The translations under genes were made by a program, and so were the position numbers. From Pogostemon cablin (Eukaryota > Streptophyta > Magnoliopsida > Lamiales > Lamiaceae), in NCBI GenBank assembly GCA_023678885.1, contig CM042987.1, forward strand, positions 29,598,927 through 29,662,926: 64,000 nucleotides of DNA. Reading direction: 5' to 3'. Under the pieces are notes generated by a model. That model was not told the DNA's origin. It saw nothing but the letters and a program-made list of their open reading frames with translations, and searched no databases. How positions within the stretch are numbered: position 1 is the stretch's first letter; each line of letters starts with the position of its first letter. Below, in pieces: positions 44,495-55,336 of the stretch.

Positions 44495-45865
44495 TCACGG
44501 AGGAAATGACACGGCGGCTTGAGGATTAGAGTAAGAAAGATTTTCATGCTTCCGCGGAGCTTGATAATTTCCACTTGATTGATTGAAATTGCTTCCCCGA
44601 GCTTGTCCTTGATATCCTCCTTGAAAATTACCTTGATTAGAAGGATAATTACCTTGGAAATTCCCATGATGATGGAAATTCCCTTGGTAATTTCTCCTAT
44701 CTAAATAGGCAACATCCTCTACACTTTGCATAACATTGCTCTCCTCATTCACCATAGAACTTGTGCTTCCCCCTTGAGTTACTCCTTGAGTGATCAAATT
44801 CAATTGCTTTGTTAAAGCTTGGATACTCTCATTGAATTCTTTCATTCCTTCACTTTGGAACATATCACTCTTCACTTTGTTCACACTCTCCACTTGAGCT
44901 ACCTTTCCAAATGCATAACCTCCCATTACTCGCTCGGAAGGCCATTGATAAGCATTCATCGCAATGTCTTCAAAAATATCCATGGCTTTCATAGCATCCA
45001 CTCCAAATATAGACCCTCCGGATGAGGCATCTACATGCATCTGATGTTGTCTACTCAACCCTTGATAAAAGAAAGCCACTTGTTGATTCTCATGAAAATC
45101 ATGTTGAGGACACTTTCGGAGCATCTCTTTGTAGCGTTCCCATGCTTCATAAAAATTTTCATCCGGAAGTTGCCTAAATTGAGTGATAAGGCTTTTCAAT
45201 TGGAGAGTCTTTGAAGGAGGAAAGTACTTGTTTAGGAACATTTGCTCAAGATCTTCCCATGTATTACAACTTCCCAAAGGAATTGTATTGTACCATGCTT
45301 TAGCCTTGTCTCTTAAAGAAAAAGAGAACAACCTCATTCGAATAGCATCCTCCGACACTCCCTTCATCTTGATGGTATTTGCAACCTCCAAGAAAGTAGA
45401 TAAATGAGTGTTCGGGTCTTCAAGAGGACCTCCCCCAAACTGATTTGCTTTGACCATGTTGATCAATTCGGTCTTAATTTCATAATCATTGGCTTGAACC
45501 GGAGGAACCATATTGTGCATGGCTCTCGGTTGGAAGTAATCCCGAATTGCTCTAGGCCTTGGCAACTCTTGTTGTTGAAATATCATTTGAGCTTCTTGAT
45601 TAGCAAGCAATTGCATATACTCTTGATTTTGAGCAAAGAAATTCCTCATTATCTCCGCTTGATTCTCTTGCACTCCTTCTTGTACCCCCCTTTGATCTTG
45701 TAATGGATCATGGGGTAAATTATGATTGACATGATCTCCATGTTGATTTTCTATATTTGTTCCTTTTTTAGCTCTCCGTCTCTCTCGCTTCCTTTGTCGC
45801 GCGGTCTTTTCTATCTCCAAATTCAAAGGAATGATCGATTGATCTCCCTTTGATCTTGTGATCAT
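44495..45865 (-). CDS. Retrotransposon Gag (Athila-like)
   Basis: ATG at 45865 (MITRSKGDQS) to TGA at 44495, 456 aa. The retrotransposon gag domain lies centrally: MRLFSFSLRDKAKAWYN, NTWEDLEQMFLNKYFP, ITQFRQLPDENFYEAWERYK. The C-terminal third is rich in Asn, Gly and Gln (NFQGNYPSNQGNFQGGYQ) and lacks a CCHC zinc knuckle. The TGA is probably a nonsense mutation, since the same frame continues as gag-protease. Gag would assemble virus-like particles in the cytoplasm. Confidence 0.85.
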   Translation of the reverse strand: MITRSKGDQSIIPLNLEIEKTARQRKRERRRAKKGTNIENQHGDHVNHNLPHDPLQDQRGVQEGVQENQAEIMRNFFAQNQEYMQLLANQEAQMIFQQQELPRPRAIRDYFQPRAMHNMVPPVQANDYEIKTELINMVKANQFGGGPLEDPNTHLSTFLEVANTIKMKGVSEDAIRMRLFSFSLRDKAKAWYNTIPLGSCNTWEDLEQMFLNKYFPPSKTLQLKSLITQFRQLPDENFYEAWERYKEMLRKCPQHDFHENQQVAFFYQGLSRQHQMHVDASSGGSIFGVDAMKAMDIFEDIAMNAYQWPSERVMGGYAFGKVAQVESVNKVKSDMFQSEGMKEFNESIQALTKQLNLITQGVTQGGSTSSMVNEESNVMQSVEDVAYLDRRNYQGNFHHHGNFQGNYPSNQGNFQGGYQGQARGSNFNQSSGNYQAPRKHENLSYSNPQAAVSFPP

Positions 45866-46002
45866 AAAACACCTACGAAAATTCAAAGAGTGAGACCACA
45901 AACAACAATAGTAAACAAAGTAAAAATAAAATAAAAAGTATCTTTATCAAGAACAACTAAAAAAATAACACAGTACTCGACTAGTCCGTCAAACTCCCCT
46001 TT

Positions 46003-46015
46003 GGCAACGGTGCCA
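46003..46015 (-). promoter_or_regulatory. Primer binding site of the Athila-like element
   Basis: Minus strand TGGCACCGTTGCC, six bases after the inner end of the 5' LTR. Athila/Tat elements usually carry TGGCGCCGTTGCC, complementary to the 3' end of tRNA-Asp; one base differs here. Confidence 0.8.
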
Positions 46016-46021
46016 TTTTCT

Positions 46022-47737
46022 TGTTTGCCTATTTTTGTAGCACTCACGAGCAAGAATACTCGATCGTTGTAGTAGTATATCCCAAGAAAAATTATCAATC
46101 CACAAAGGAGTTATGTTCGGACTAGCAAAATACGTGAGCTCATGTTCATGTTGTTTTTGTAAAGATGATCGGGGGTTTTGAGATGATTAACAACTAAAGC
46201 AAGGAGCAAGTAAATAAGAATAGCAAATAAGAGAAATGACAAGTAAAGAAAATGGGTGCTAAAGTTCAAGTATGAAAAACATGGGATTAGAAACATCCAA
46301 GCATACTCAATTCATATTATCATGCAAAAGGAATCCAACTTAATTGATGTAGACTAAGGGTGATCACGATTGTATCCTAAGCTCCCTTTCGGGTTACAAA
46401 GGTTGTTGATCCATTTTAGACTCCCAAAAGCACTTAAGATCAAAGCCCAACATTAACCCCTTCCATCTAGGTACTAGTTAGATTAAACTCTCCCTTTTTG
46501 TGTACTAAGGCCAACGAATGGATTGGTTCCCCTCATTGAATTCAAATATCCTTTCGGTCAAACCCAAACTCAATGTCTATTCATGCCTTCTTAATACTAT
46601 AGAGGGTCGTTTCCGTCTCACTCCAAGCAATACATACATGAGCATCATGATAGCATTTAATTACCATAAATCAATTCATTGATCAACAATCCATTAAACC
46701 AATAATCAATTATGAATAACAAACCATGCCATCACAACATCAAGACAATTAAACTCCATGAATAGAAATCAACATCAATTAAATCAAAAACCAATTTAAT
46801 CCACATGATAATATAAATCTAATATGCTCTTCATGTTCCTAATCCCACTAGAGGGATTAGCCTATCATGATAAAAGTAACAAAACAAATAAATGATTCAT
46901 TACAAATATCCATAGTCTAAATCCAAAAGAAAATCAAAAGAGATGTGAATCTTCCCTAGCAATTTCTTGTAGAGAATCTTCAATACTCATGGATCTCCAA
47001 CTCTAGCTCTTGATTTCTTGAGATCTCTCACACCCAATGGAAGGGATGAAGTTTTGATGGAGAATTAATGGAGATGATGAAGATGGATCAAGATGGATGA
47101 AGGTGGATGAAGATGATGGTGGAAAATGGAAGAAATGGTATGTGATGTGTGTCTAGAGGATGAGAATTTCGGATCTCCTTCCAATTGTTGAATAGAGGGG
47201 TATTTATACCCCTATGGAGGCTTCTAGAAGGATCTGGAAATTTCAGCAGGAATGTACACGGCACGAGTCGTGCTCTGCAACACGGCCACAAGGTGGCCGT
47301 GTTGTGTCTTCTGATGCTGCCGCACGGCCTCTCCTTACAGGGCCGTGTTACGCAACACGGCTCGTGTGCTACAACACGAGTCGTGTGTTGTAACACGGGC
47401 ACAGGGTGGTCGTGTTGACTCTTCTGATGTCGGCATACGGTCACTTCTTACAGGGCCGTGTTCCGTACACGGCACGTGTTGGTGCATGCCCCTATTTTTC
47501 ACATTTTGTTTCGGCTCGTTCTCCTTCGTTTCAACTCCGAATTTAGATCCGTTTTTTCCTATATCTTCCTTATCATGTCTAGCATCCAATAAAAAGTGAA
47601 AATCATAGGTTTAAGCTCATCCACACACATTTCAATAAAAATACAAAACACAACCAAATAACACATAAAATACGGATAAAATCATACAAAAACACAAATA
47701 AAAAGACACTAAAATGTGGTGAAAATAGCTCTAATCA
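46022..47737 (-). repeat. 5' LTR of the Athila-like element
   Basis: Same ends as the left LTR, 1716 bp. Its U3 end lies at 47737, directly beside the probable 5' leader of the PIG-Y gene on the other strand. TATA motif and CACGGC cluster (about 47257-47485) conserved. Confidence 0.9.
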
Positions 47738-48781
47738 CCTCCAACCAACCCCATCCCACTTATCCAGACACCTATTAACTCCGCTTGCAGCTGTCCATCG
47801 TCTCTTTTTCCACTTCATTCCCAAATCACAAAGTATATCTCACTTATACGCCAGGATTTAGGCGTTTTCCCCATCTCCTCCACTTCACACCTCCCCTCAT
47901 CACTGTAATTTCGAGGTCGACCTCCTTGCCGCCTCTCTATTTCCACGTGTCTGCCTACAACGCTTGCTCGCCCACCGCCTTTACAGTCATGTCTTCCCTG
48001 ATGCTGCGCTGAGGTAATTTCTTCTAAATTGTGTTATGGTCGTCTCTGTGTCTCCCTCCTTTTCCACTTCGTCAACTCCGTCTAGCTGTCTTTTTCAGTG
48101 TACTCAATTTATATTTCATTTGCTGCGCCATTTTCGCCCATTGGGTGTTTGACAAATTGCCTATTAGACTTGTAGTCCCTGTTTTAGTTTTGTTCTCCCA
48201 CTGCCTTCGCATCTTCACTTAATCGTCTATCGTCTATGGCTTTACCCTAAGCGCAATGATCTCAATAAAATTTTCGGCGGTTATTTTGGTTTAATTTATT
48301 TGCCTGAATGGTTGGTTATATGAGCCTTTAATATGGTTTAATTTATTTGCCTGAATGGTTATGTGAGCACTTTAATATAGCTATCCTGCATATTATATCT
48401 TGTGGAATTCATGAGTAGAATTCGTTTTCATAACTACGTGGGAACTTAGTTGTTTAAACTTCATGGTTTGCAATACTAATGGGAACTTTATTTAAAACCT
48501 CGTTGTTTAAACTTCATGGTTAGCAATAATAATGGGAACTTTGTTTAATTTATTGAATTCATTTCGTGCTTTAGTGCGTTGAAACTTAGCATAGTCTTGC
48601 TGCTAAACTCTTATTGCTTTCACATATGTGAAACGAGGAATAAAATCAAACGCCTTCCTCGGACTCATAGCTGTACTAATGCACCCAAATAATTTAGCCC
48701 TTTGAATAATACATATTTTTTTCACCTAGATCGATAACGACTCAAACACTTATAGTATTGGACATACGATTCAACCATTTT

Positions 48782-48802
48782 TTACTGCCGTTTCGGCAGT
48801 AA
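48782..48802. repeat. Perfect 9-bp stem hairpin
   Basis: TTACTGCCG, a TTT loop, then CGGCAGTAA. No associated gene end is evident. Confidence 0.6.
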
Positions 48803-49445
48803 TTCTTGAAACTTCTGATGTATATTGTTAAGGAGACTTCAAATGGAACTGTGGGTATGTTACATTCTATTAATATTCTTATCTTTACAGACATTGGAAC
48901 TTGTTTTGTATTCGATTCATTATTTGTTAAATAAACTTGTGATGCGTGTTGTGGGAGCTTTTACATCGGAAGTTAATAAGGTATATTCTATAGATATTCA
49001 GCATGGGTAAATGCTTTGGCATCTGTTCCCTACAAAGACCGTAAGAAACAAAAGAACAAAATGTTGGGATCTTGGATAATCCATATCCTCTTTGGAATTA
49101 TTAATTTGAAAGCTGTGTCCCTCCAATCTTTACGCGGTCATTACCAAGTTAGGTCCCTTTTTCTCTTGGGTGGTGGTTGTATGAATTTGATGTATTCATT
49201 AACCTTAACCTGGGTGGCTTATAAGATGTAATATGCTCGTTCGGTTGTAGTAACCTGAACTTGTATGGTCTTCTTCAGCATTTATTTTCCAGCCGCCTTC
49301 AGCATTTACATATGCAGAACTTGCTGCTTTGAATATGGAACTTTTTTTCCAGTTCTGATACAAGTAATTTGTGAAGTTTCATTGGAGTGATTATCGGTAG
49401 ACATCGATTTGTAATTATGAGAAGCTGTGAATACATGTGCCGTTT

Positions 49446-49615
49446 CTATTGATTGTTGGCACTTTTTATCATCCTTCTTTTGACCTTGCTTATGTAATCA
49501 GAAAACTTACCTTCATGATTAGTCGAGTCAACATCATCCACCTTTGCAAATCGAACATGTTTATTAGGTAGTAAGGCTGGTTTTTCTTTGACCTGGCTTT
49601 CTCTCTCATCAGATC
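49446..49615 (-). other. Exon-like antisense coding segment, conserved-looking C-terminus
   Basis: On the minus strand an acceptor CCCTCTCTTTAG precedes an open segment of 56 codons ending TAG at 49446. It contains NKHVRFAKVDDVDS and GKFSDYISKVKRRM, which look like the C-terminus of a small plant protein rather than chance. No ATG lies in this segment, so upstream exons would be needed at higher coordinates, inside the PIG-Y leader intron; I found none convincing. A strong donor-like AAG/GTAAGTTT is embedded in it. Last exon, gene fragment, or chance. Confidence 0.35.
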
Positions 49616-51551
49616 CTAAAGAGAGGGAGGTTAATTTATTGGTTTTTCTGAGAAGGAAAATGGTTGAAATCAACAGGGATCATTTTGTTTAAGCTGGATT
49701 GATGAACTGGTCGGCGATGATTGGAAACATGAGTTTGATATCTTGATTTGAAAGGTCTTAGTGCATTGTGGATTTTCTCACACAGCCCTTCTGAATTTCT
49801 GCTGTTCTTGTTATTTTGCCATTAATAATGCTTTTGCAGCAGATACAGGTGATTGAATTGTGATGATGATCACATATATAGTGTGGTGATTTAGTTGGCT
49901 AATTAATGATTATCTGTGCTCTGGTGTGAAAAGGTGATCATATTCTGGTGAACCTTAAACGGAAATCGTCAACATAACACTTTAGATCATGGCCTATGAG
50001 ATTCTCCTTTGCCTGCTGTTAAAGGAGATAGAGGAAAAAAGAAGGAATAAAAAAAACAAAAACAAGTTGTAGATTTGTACGTAGTGGAAAACTGCCAAAC
50101 CCAAGTATTTTAAATTAGGTTATAAATACAAAATTAGTTCTATACATTCTATCTCAAAAATTGAAATTGCCAAATTGGGGATAATAACTTGGAAGTTTTT
50201 GAATGTTGGGGTCATCAATTTCACCAACTCTAAATTCTGATCTTCAAAAATCGATTCAACCTCCTCAATGTATCTTCCTTGTTCCACAGCCAATCGAAGA
50301 ACAGGAACTCACCAGATTCGGTTACGTGGCCTAGTGAGGAAGGGAGTTCGTTCGATTTCAATCATCTACTGGTGATGCATCCAATTTCAATTGATTCTTC
50401 ATTTCTGTGAATAGTCCAAAGTTTTAGTGTGTGTTTTTTTTTTTTTTTTTGTGGGTGGGGTGGGGGGGATCATGGACTAAACGTTGGTCCGATTATTTTT
50501 GTGAAACTTGGAATGCCATGTTTGTGTGTGGGGGACTGAGTCATGTGGTTTCATGGATGAATGCTTGAAAGGTGCTCGGCAGAATGTCTGGTAACAGAGG
50601 CTTCCTAAAATTCCAACTATTGAGAAATTTATGTCTTTAATGCTCCTAAATTTTACAGTATTTTGATGAATGCTCTGTTACAACTATATTCATTGCATTT
50701 TATTTACGGGTAATTTAAGTTATAATTTCCTTCACTCCCAATAATGGGAATAGTATGGAGTTGGGATTGTTGTTAAGCTCTACTCATTGTCAACTTTCTT
50801 TCACATGAATGGTTATTTTTTCATTGTTTTTCCAATCTACGCTGCTTTAAAACACTACGCAGGAGAAAGGCTTTAAAGTTGTTATTAATTGTCTTCATGA
50901 GATGTTTAACTAATTTTTGGTTAAGAATAGAAAACATCTAAAGAGTTCATAAATTTAAAATTGCATCTCTATGGTGATGATTGATTACTTTCTTACTTTT
51001 ATCCACCTAGTGAGTTGATTACTGCCTTGTGTGTACTCTTTATTTCTTTGTTGTCGAACAGTTTACTTGTGAGTAGCTGGTAGCTTCTCTGATTATGATA
51101 TAACTGTTGGGATAAACAACAAAACCAACAATATCTTCGAAGAAGATGAAAGCTGTTTCAATTAAGTGTCATAAATCAATATCTAATTGGAATAGGTTGA
51201 TTCCTATTCTTGATGTGAAACTGAGTCAAACATTTGACAACATGGGCTACCTGGTTTAGCTTTGACCGTCTTAGCATCTTTTGTTCTGGATTTATTAAAT
51301 AATTTCAAGAACATTTCATCATTGGCATTTATAGTGCAATATTTTTTATGTCTCATAAATGTGCATTAGCAATTTCGTCCCGCACTCAGAACTGAATTCC
51401 CTGGGCTCTGGTGTTTGATTCCTACATCTCAGATAGTTTTACTTGCTCACTTACACTGATCTTATTAATCATTTTGTGGCTGTATATTTGTTATTAATTA
51501 ATTCACGGAATTATTTTAATTTAATGCAGATAGGGTGAAATTCTGGAGAAA

Positions 51552-52213
51552 ATGCTCTCTCTACCAAAGCTTGTAGCATCTAATAGGAGAGTGTTTTGGG
51601 TTTGGTTCTTCGTGATATTCGGTTCATTTTCTTTCGTTGTATTCTTGTATGCTGCTGTCATTTCAAAGCTTCTCCCTGCATCTGATAATAGTGTCATCCG
51701 TGCCATTCAGAATGACTGGTACTGCCTCTTCCATTTAACTGCATTACCCATTATAATTTTGAAGTTCCCATTCTTAACTCCCATGAATGATGATGGTTAA
51801 CTGTCCCAAGCTGTCAGTATATTCATTTAGAGGTTTCTAAGGCTGTTCGAATTAGTTCATCATACAGCAGAATTGAAACTTGCAAGTCTCATTTTGAACT
51901 AGCTGTAAAGAGACGTATGTTATTTAAAATCATTCCCTTCTCAAATCTTAGTTTACCATGTGTACTGTGTTTGTGTTTGCATAGTCTGTATGTCTTCTTG
52001 TAATCGTGGAAACGAAATGAATACGTATTCGTGGAAGAAGGCTTGCTATAATCTTCTCTTCTCATCTCATCATGCGGCATTAGATAACGGAAATGATGAC
52101 AATATGTGATTGTATGCAGGTATTATTGCTTCTTAGTACCCCTGACTCTCCCAATCATCATAGTTGCAGTTTACTTCCATTGGCTGAGCATGAAGTTGTT
52201 CAAGCATGCATGA
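51552..52213 (+). CDS. PIGY: PIG-Y, subunit of GPI-N-acetylglucosaminyltransferase
   Basis: Two exons, 51552-51718 and 52120-52213, encode 86 aa; the intron is GT-AG with Trp split across the junction. The protein has two membrane segments: FWVWFFVIFGSFSFVVFLYA (about 14-33) and, in exon 2, LTLPIIIVAVYFHW, with the conserved tail SMKLFKHA. The DWYYCFLVPLTLP core and the K-L-F-K-H end match PIG-Y, which in animals (71 aa in human) and yeast (Eri1-related) regulates the ER complex that adds GlcNAc to phosphatidylinositol, the first step of GPI-anchor synthesis. The start ATG follows a leader intron acceptor by 22 bp. Looks intact. In mammals the same mRNA also encodes PREY; I see no PREY-like frame here. 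Confidence 0.85.
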
Positions 52214-53004
52214 TCTTGCTTTCACTAAGCTCACTTGGGTCATCATCATCACCACACTGAGGAAGTATGTTACATATTTTTTCATCTTTCTTCATCATGG
52301 ATTCATGATCATATGTCATCCAATTATGTAGTAAGGCACCTATGGAGAAGTAATGTTCATAAATCATATCCCAACTTGCCATAGTCTGTTTCAAAGAAGA
52401 AAAAAAAAAGCTTGCCATAAAGTCTCTCTCCTCTCTCTAGGGTGAGTGTCAAAAGAAGAGTTCTTGAATTTTACAGGTTATAGGTTCAGTGGTGGTGCTC
52501 CTTTGTTGCTAATCAAATACTCCATTAACTAGTGTATAAGTGGATGTGAATTATAAGGAATGTTCGATTCACTTGAGTTAATAATACTCTATGTATTTTG
52601 GAATTTTATCAAAAATAAAGGATATTTTCAAATCTTATTAACCCTGTTAATAATTTTAGTTAACTGAACACGCATAAAATACTAAATGTGGCCAATGTTT
52701 AAACCTTAAAGTAACGTATACAGTAAGAAGAAGTGCAACAATACCCACTAAATTGAACTGAATTTTCCCACTTTAGTTTCTGGGCCCAGCTAGATACAAA
52801 GACCAATTCGAAATCACGAGTGTGACGAAGCCCATAAACTATCTGGGCCAACTCTACTGGGCTGCAACATTTTAGTTTCTGACCAAGCTTACTGGTCTAG
52901 TTCAAATCTTTCCGCATAATCTGCAACACATGATTTCTGAAACCCTTTTTTTTTTTTCTTTCTGAAAACCATTGTGCAAACATAAGACCTGATATTAGTT
53001 AGTA

Positions 53005-53242
53005 TTCCCTCCATCCCATTAAAAGGCTTCATATTTACTGTTTTAAGTTGTTTAAGAAAAATTATTTTTTTAATTAATTTTATTAATTTTAGAGGATATT
53101 TTAATATTTTTAAGTGATAAATAAAGTGTAACGTAATGTTATGAGTGTAAAAAAATGAGTGATAAAGTTTGCTTTTTTTTTTTTAAGTGTGAAACTTATT
53201 AGGCAAATAAATGAAAAGAATATGAAACATGGGACCGGGAAG
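53005..53242. mobile_element. Diverged Stowaway-type MITE
   Basis: Starts TTCCCTCCATCCCATTAAAA and ends CATGGGACCGGGAAG, with TA at 53003-53004 and 53243-53244. The interval 52214-53002 before it is 3' UTR and AT-rich spacer. Confidence 0.65.
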
Positions 53243-53316
53243 TATATAGGAGTAATGATTGAAAAAAAAAAGCTGCTAACATTTTGACTTTATATTAGTT
53301 AGTGTTTAAAGTAATA

Positions 53317-53540
53317 CTCCCTCTGTATCTACATTGCACCACATTTATTTGCATCATGAATGTAGATAATGAGTTTAAGAAAACAATTTGACTAACTTCA
53401 TTAAAAAAAAGGGTAATGTAGTATTTTTACTTAATAAATAAATTATAAAGTATATTATGTATATTAGATGAGAGTTGTAAATTTATAAATAAAATGTATT
53501 TTCAAAGTTATGTGTAAAATTTAATGTGGGATAGAGGGAT
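53317..53540. mobile_element. Diverged Stowaway-type MITE
   Basis: Starts CTCCCTCTGTATCTACATTG and ends near GTGGGATAGAGGGA, preceded by TA at 53315-53316. The right TSD is imperfect. From 53541 to 54236 there is T-rich sequence with TTTTGTTCTATTCGAA-like words repeated several times (about 53735-53955) and no gene. Confidence 0.55.
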
Positions 53541-54236
53541 TATTAAATAATTTTCTTTAAAAAAAAAAGAATTCCCAGCTATTGCCCAATTTGAATTTTA
53601 AATAATCAATAATATCCACTTTGACAAAAATAATCAAATCTGATCACTTTTCATATATTAATGTACTATAATATCCCTCTGTGTCAATTGGATTTTAGAG
53701 GAAATTTTTTTTTTTTTTTTCCATTCGGTCTTTGTGATATGTTCTATTCAGGCTTTGTGAATTTGAACTTTGTATTTTTATTTTATTCGATTTTTATATT
53801 TTTTAATTTTATTATTCGGATTATGATTTTTGTTCTATTTGAATTTTGTGAATTATTTTTGTTCTATTCGAACTTTGAATTATTGTTTTATTCGAATTTT
53901 TTTTCTAATTTTGTGAGTTTGTTCTATTAAATTTTTTTATTTTTGTTCTATTCGAATAATATTATAATTGACATATTGATAAAAAAATTTAATTAAAAAG
54001 TAATAGGTAAAATTAGAGTGTTTTATGTCAAATTGTAGTGGGCAGATCTGATTTTTTTTTTAAGAGAAGTGAGCATTTCTATTTAATGCGATGGGCGTTT
54101 TTATTTTGCACCAAAAATTAATTAATGCAGGCGCGTGATAAATGATGGTAATGCACTTGAGCAGTCAAATCGACATCCATCAATTTGAAAATCACGTCCA
54201 TCGATATCAACTTTAAGTATGGCATACTCCTCCGTC

Positions 54237-54490
54237 CTAGAAAAGTTGATATAATTTCTTTTGGGCATGAAGATTAAGGAGTATAATAATTTAATGTAAA
54301 GTGAAGTAAAGTGAAGTGAGAGAAATAATATTTAATGTGTAGTGGGTAGTTGTATTAGAGGTGATATGTGAGACCCATAAGAATAGATTAATTGTTTTGT
54401 GTGGGTCCCATGTATTAAAAAGAAAATGTGTCAACTTTAGTGGAACAAACCAAAAAAGAAAGTGTGTCAACTTCTATGGGACGAAAGGAG
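54237..54490. mobile_element. Stowaway-type MITE, family B
   Basis: Interior matches 14562-14815 closely (AAGATTAAGGAGTATAATAA, GTCAACTTCTATGGGACGAA). TA at 54235-54236 and 54491-54492. Ends CTCCTCCGTCCTAG and ACGAAAGGAG. Confidence 0.85.
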
Positions 54491-54797
54491 TAATACATAA
54501 ATGTGCCCAAACAATAAGCAACAAGAAAGGACGCAGATCCTCTCCTGTACAGGAGGAAATTGACCTATCACTGTAGCGTGATACAGTGAGAGGAAATTGA
54601 GGTAAAAAGTACGAGAGAGGATCCACACTCAACAAGAAAAGACGGAAAAAAGATGCAAGTCCAACAAATTCAAATTCTTTTAAATTTTTATACATCCTGT
54701 CCTATTTCAATCTTTATATATTTTTATTTTGAGTATCTCATTTCAATTTTTATATATTTTTTTATGCATGAGACCCATTTAAAATAATTAATAATTA

Positions 54798-55051
54798 CTT
54801 CATCCGTCCAGCGTTAACGTTGACGTTTATTTTTTGTACGGAGATTAAGAGATAGTATAATATTTTAATATGTAATAAGGTGAGAAAAATAATATTTAAT
54901 GTAAAGTAGATAGTTATATTAGTATTGCATGTGGGCCTACATAGAATAATTAATTGTTTTGTGTGGGTCCAACATGATAAAAAAAATATAAACCCTTAAC
55001 TTGGGACAACCCAAAATGAAAAATATAAACCTTAGCGCGGGACAGAGGGAG
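54798..55051. mobile_element. Stowaway-type MITE, family B, diverged
   Basis: Starts CTTCATCCGTCCAGCGTTAA and ends GCGCGGGACAGAGGGAG, with TA at 54796-54797 and 55052-55053. Shares GGAGATTAAG and GTGGGTCC words with family B. Confidence 0.75.
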
Positions 55052-55134
55052 TATATATCACAATAAAACACACATCCAACACTAATACACATACTCACTT
55101 TATATTATCTTTTCACCCACTATCTATTAAAATA

Positions 55135-55336
55135 CTCCCTCCGTCCGATTCTAAGGTGTCCATTTGTTTTTTGCTCGTCGATTAAGGAGTTTTATTATTA
55201 TATGTAAAGTGAGTAGTTGTATTAGAGTTAAGTGATGGGTCATATTGTGTACTTTTTTACTAAATAGGAAAAATGATACCTTTGAAACGGACTCCAAAAA
55301 TAGTAAAATTGACACCTTAGAAGTGGACGGAGGGAG
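55135..55336. mobile_element. Stowaway-type MITE
   Basis: Starts CTCCCTCCGTCCGATTCTAA and ends GAAGTGGACGGAGGGAG, with TA at 55133-55134 and 55337-55338. 55339-55830 is AT-rich with one further CTCTCTCCATCCC fragment at about 55426. Confidence 0.88.

Larger units (their letters stand above)
39426..47737 (-). mobile_element. Athila-like Ty3/gypsy element with gag-protease only
   Basis: Two LTRs (39426-41142 and 46022-47737), a primer binding site core TGGCACCGTTGCC, a TTAAGTTTGGGGGG polypurine tract and gag-protease frames define an 8.3-kb element transcribed leftward. After the protease (43271) there are 2.1 kb with no RT, RNase H or integrase, so it is non-autonomous and would need enzymes in trans. 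The outer flanks CAGGC and CCTCC do not match, so no TSD is visible. The LTRs look very similar with scattered substitutions. Confidence 0.82.
47738..51551 (+). other. Probable 5' leader exon and long leader intron of PIG-Y
   Basis: A CT-rich exon-like stretch (47738-48012) ends GCGCTGAG/GTAATT, a plausible donor. An acceptor TTTAATGCAG at 51529 precedes 22 bp of leader and the ATG at 51552. If the two pair, the leader intron is 3.5 kb. It contains the antisense exon-like segment at 49446-49615, a short hairpin at 48782-48802, a T/G-rich run near 50430, and on the minus strand near 50330-50180 an open stretch starting VEQGRYIEEVESIFED that I cannot identify. Confidence 0.45.

Noticed and set aside
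47785..48222. PREY-like upstream ORF in the PIG-Y mRNA
   Set aside because: Mammalian PIG-Y shares an mRNA with PREY, so I looked; the frames here show no PREY-like motif and are better read as a CT-rich leader.
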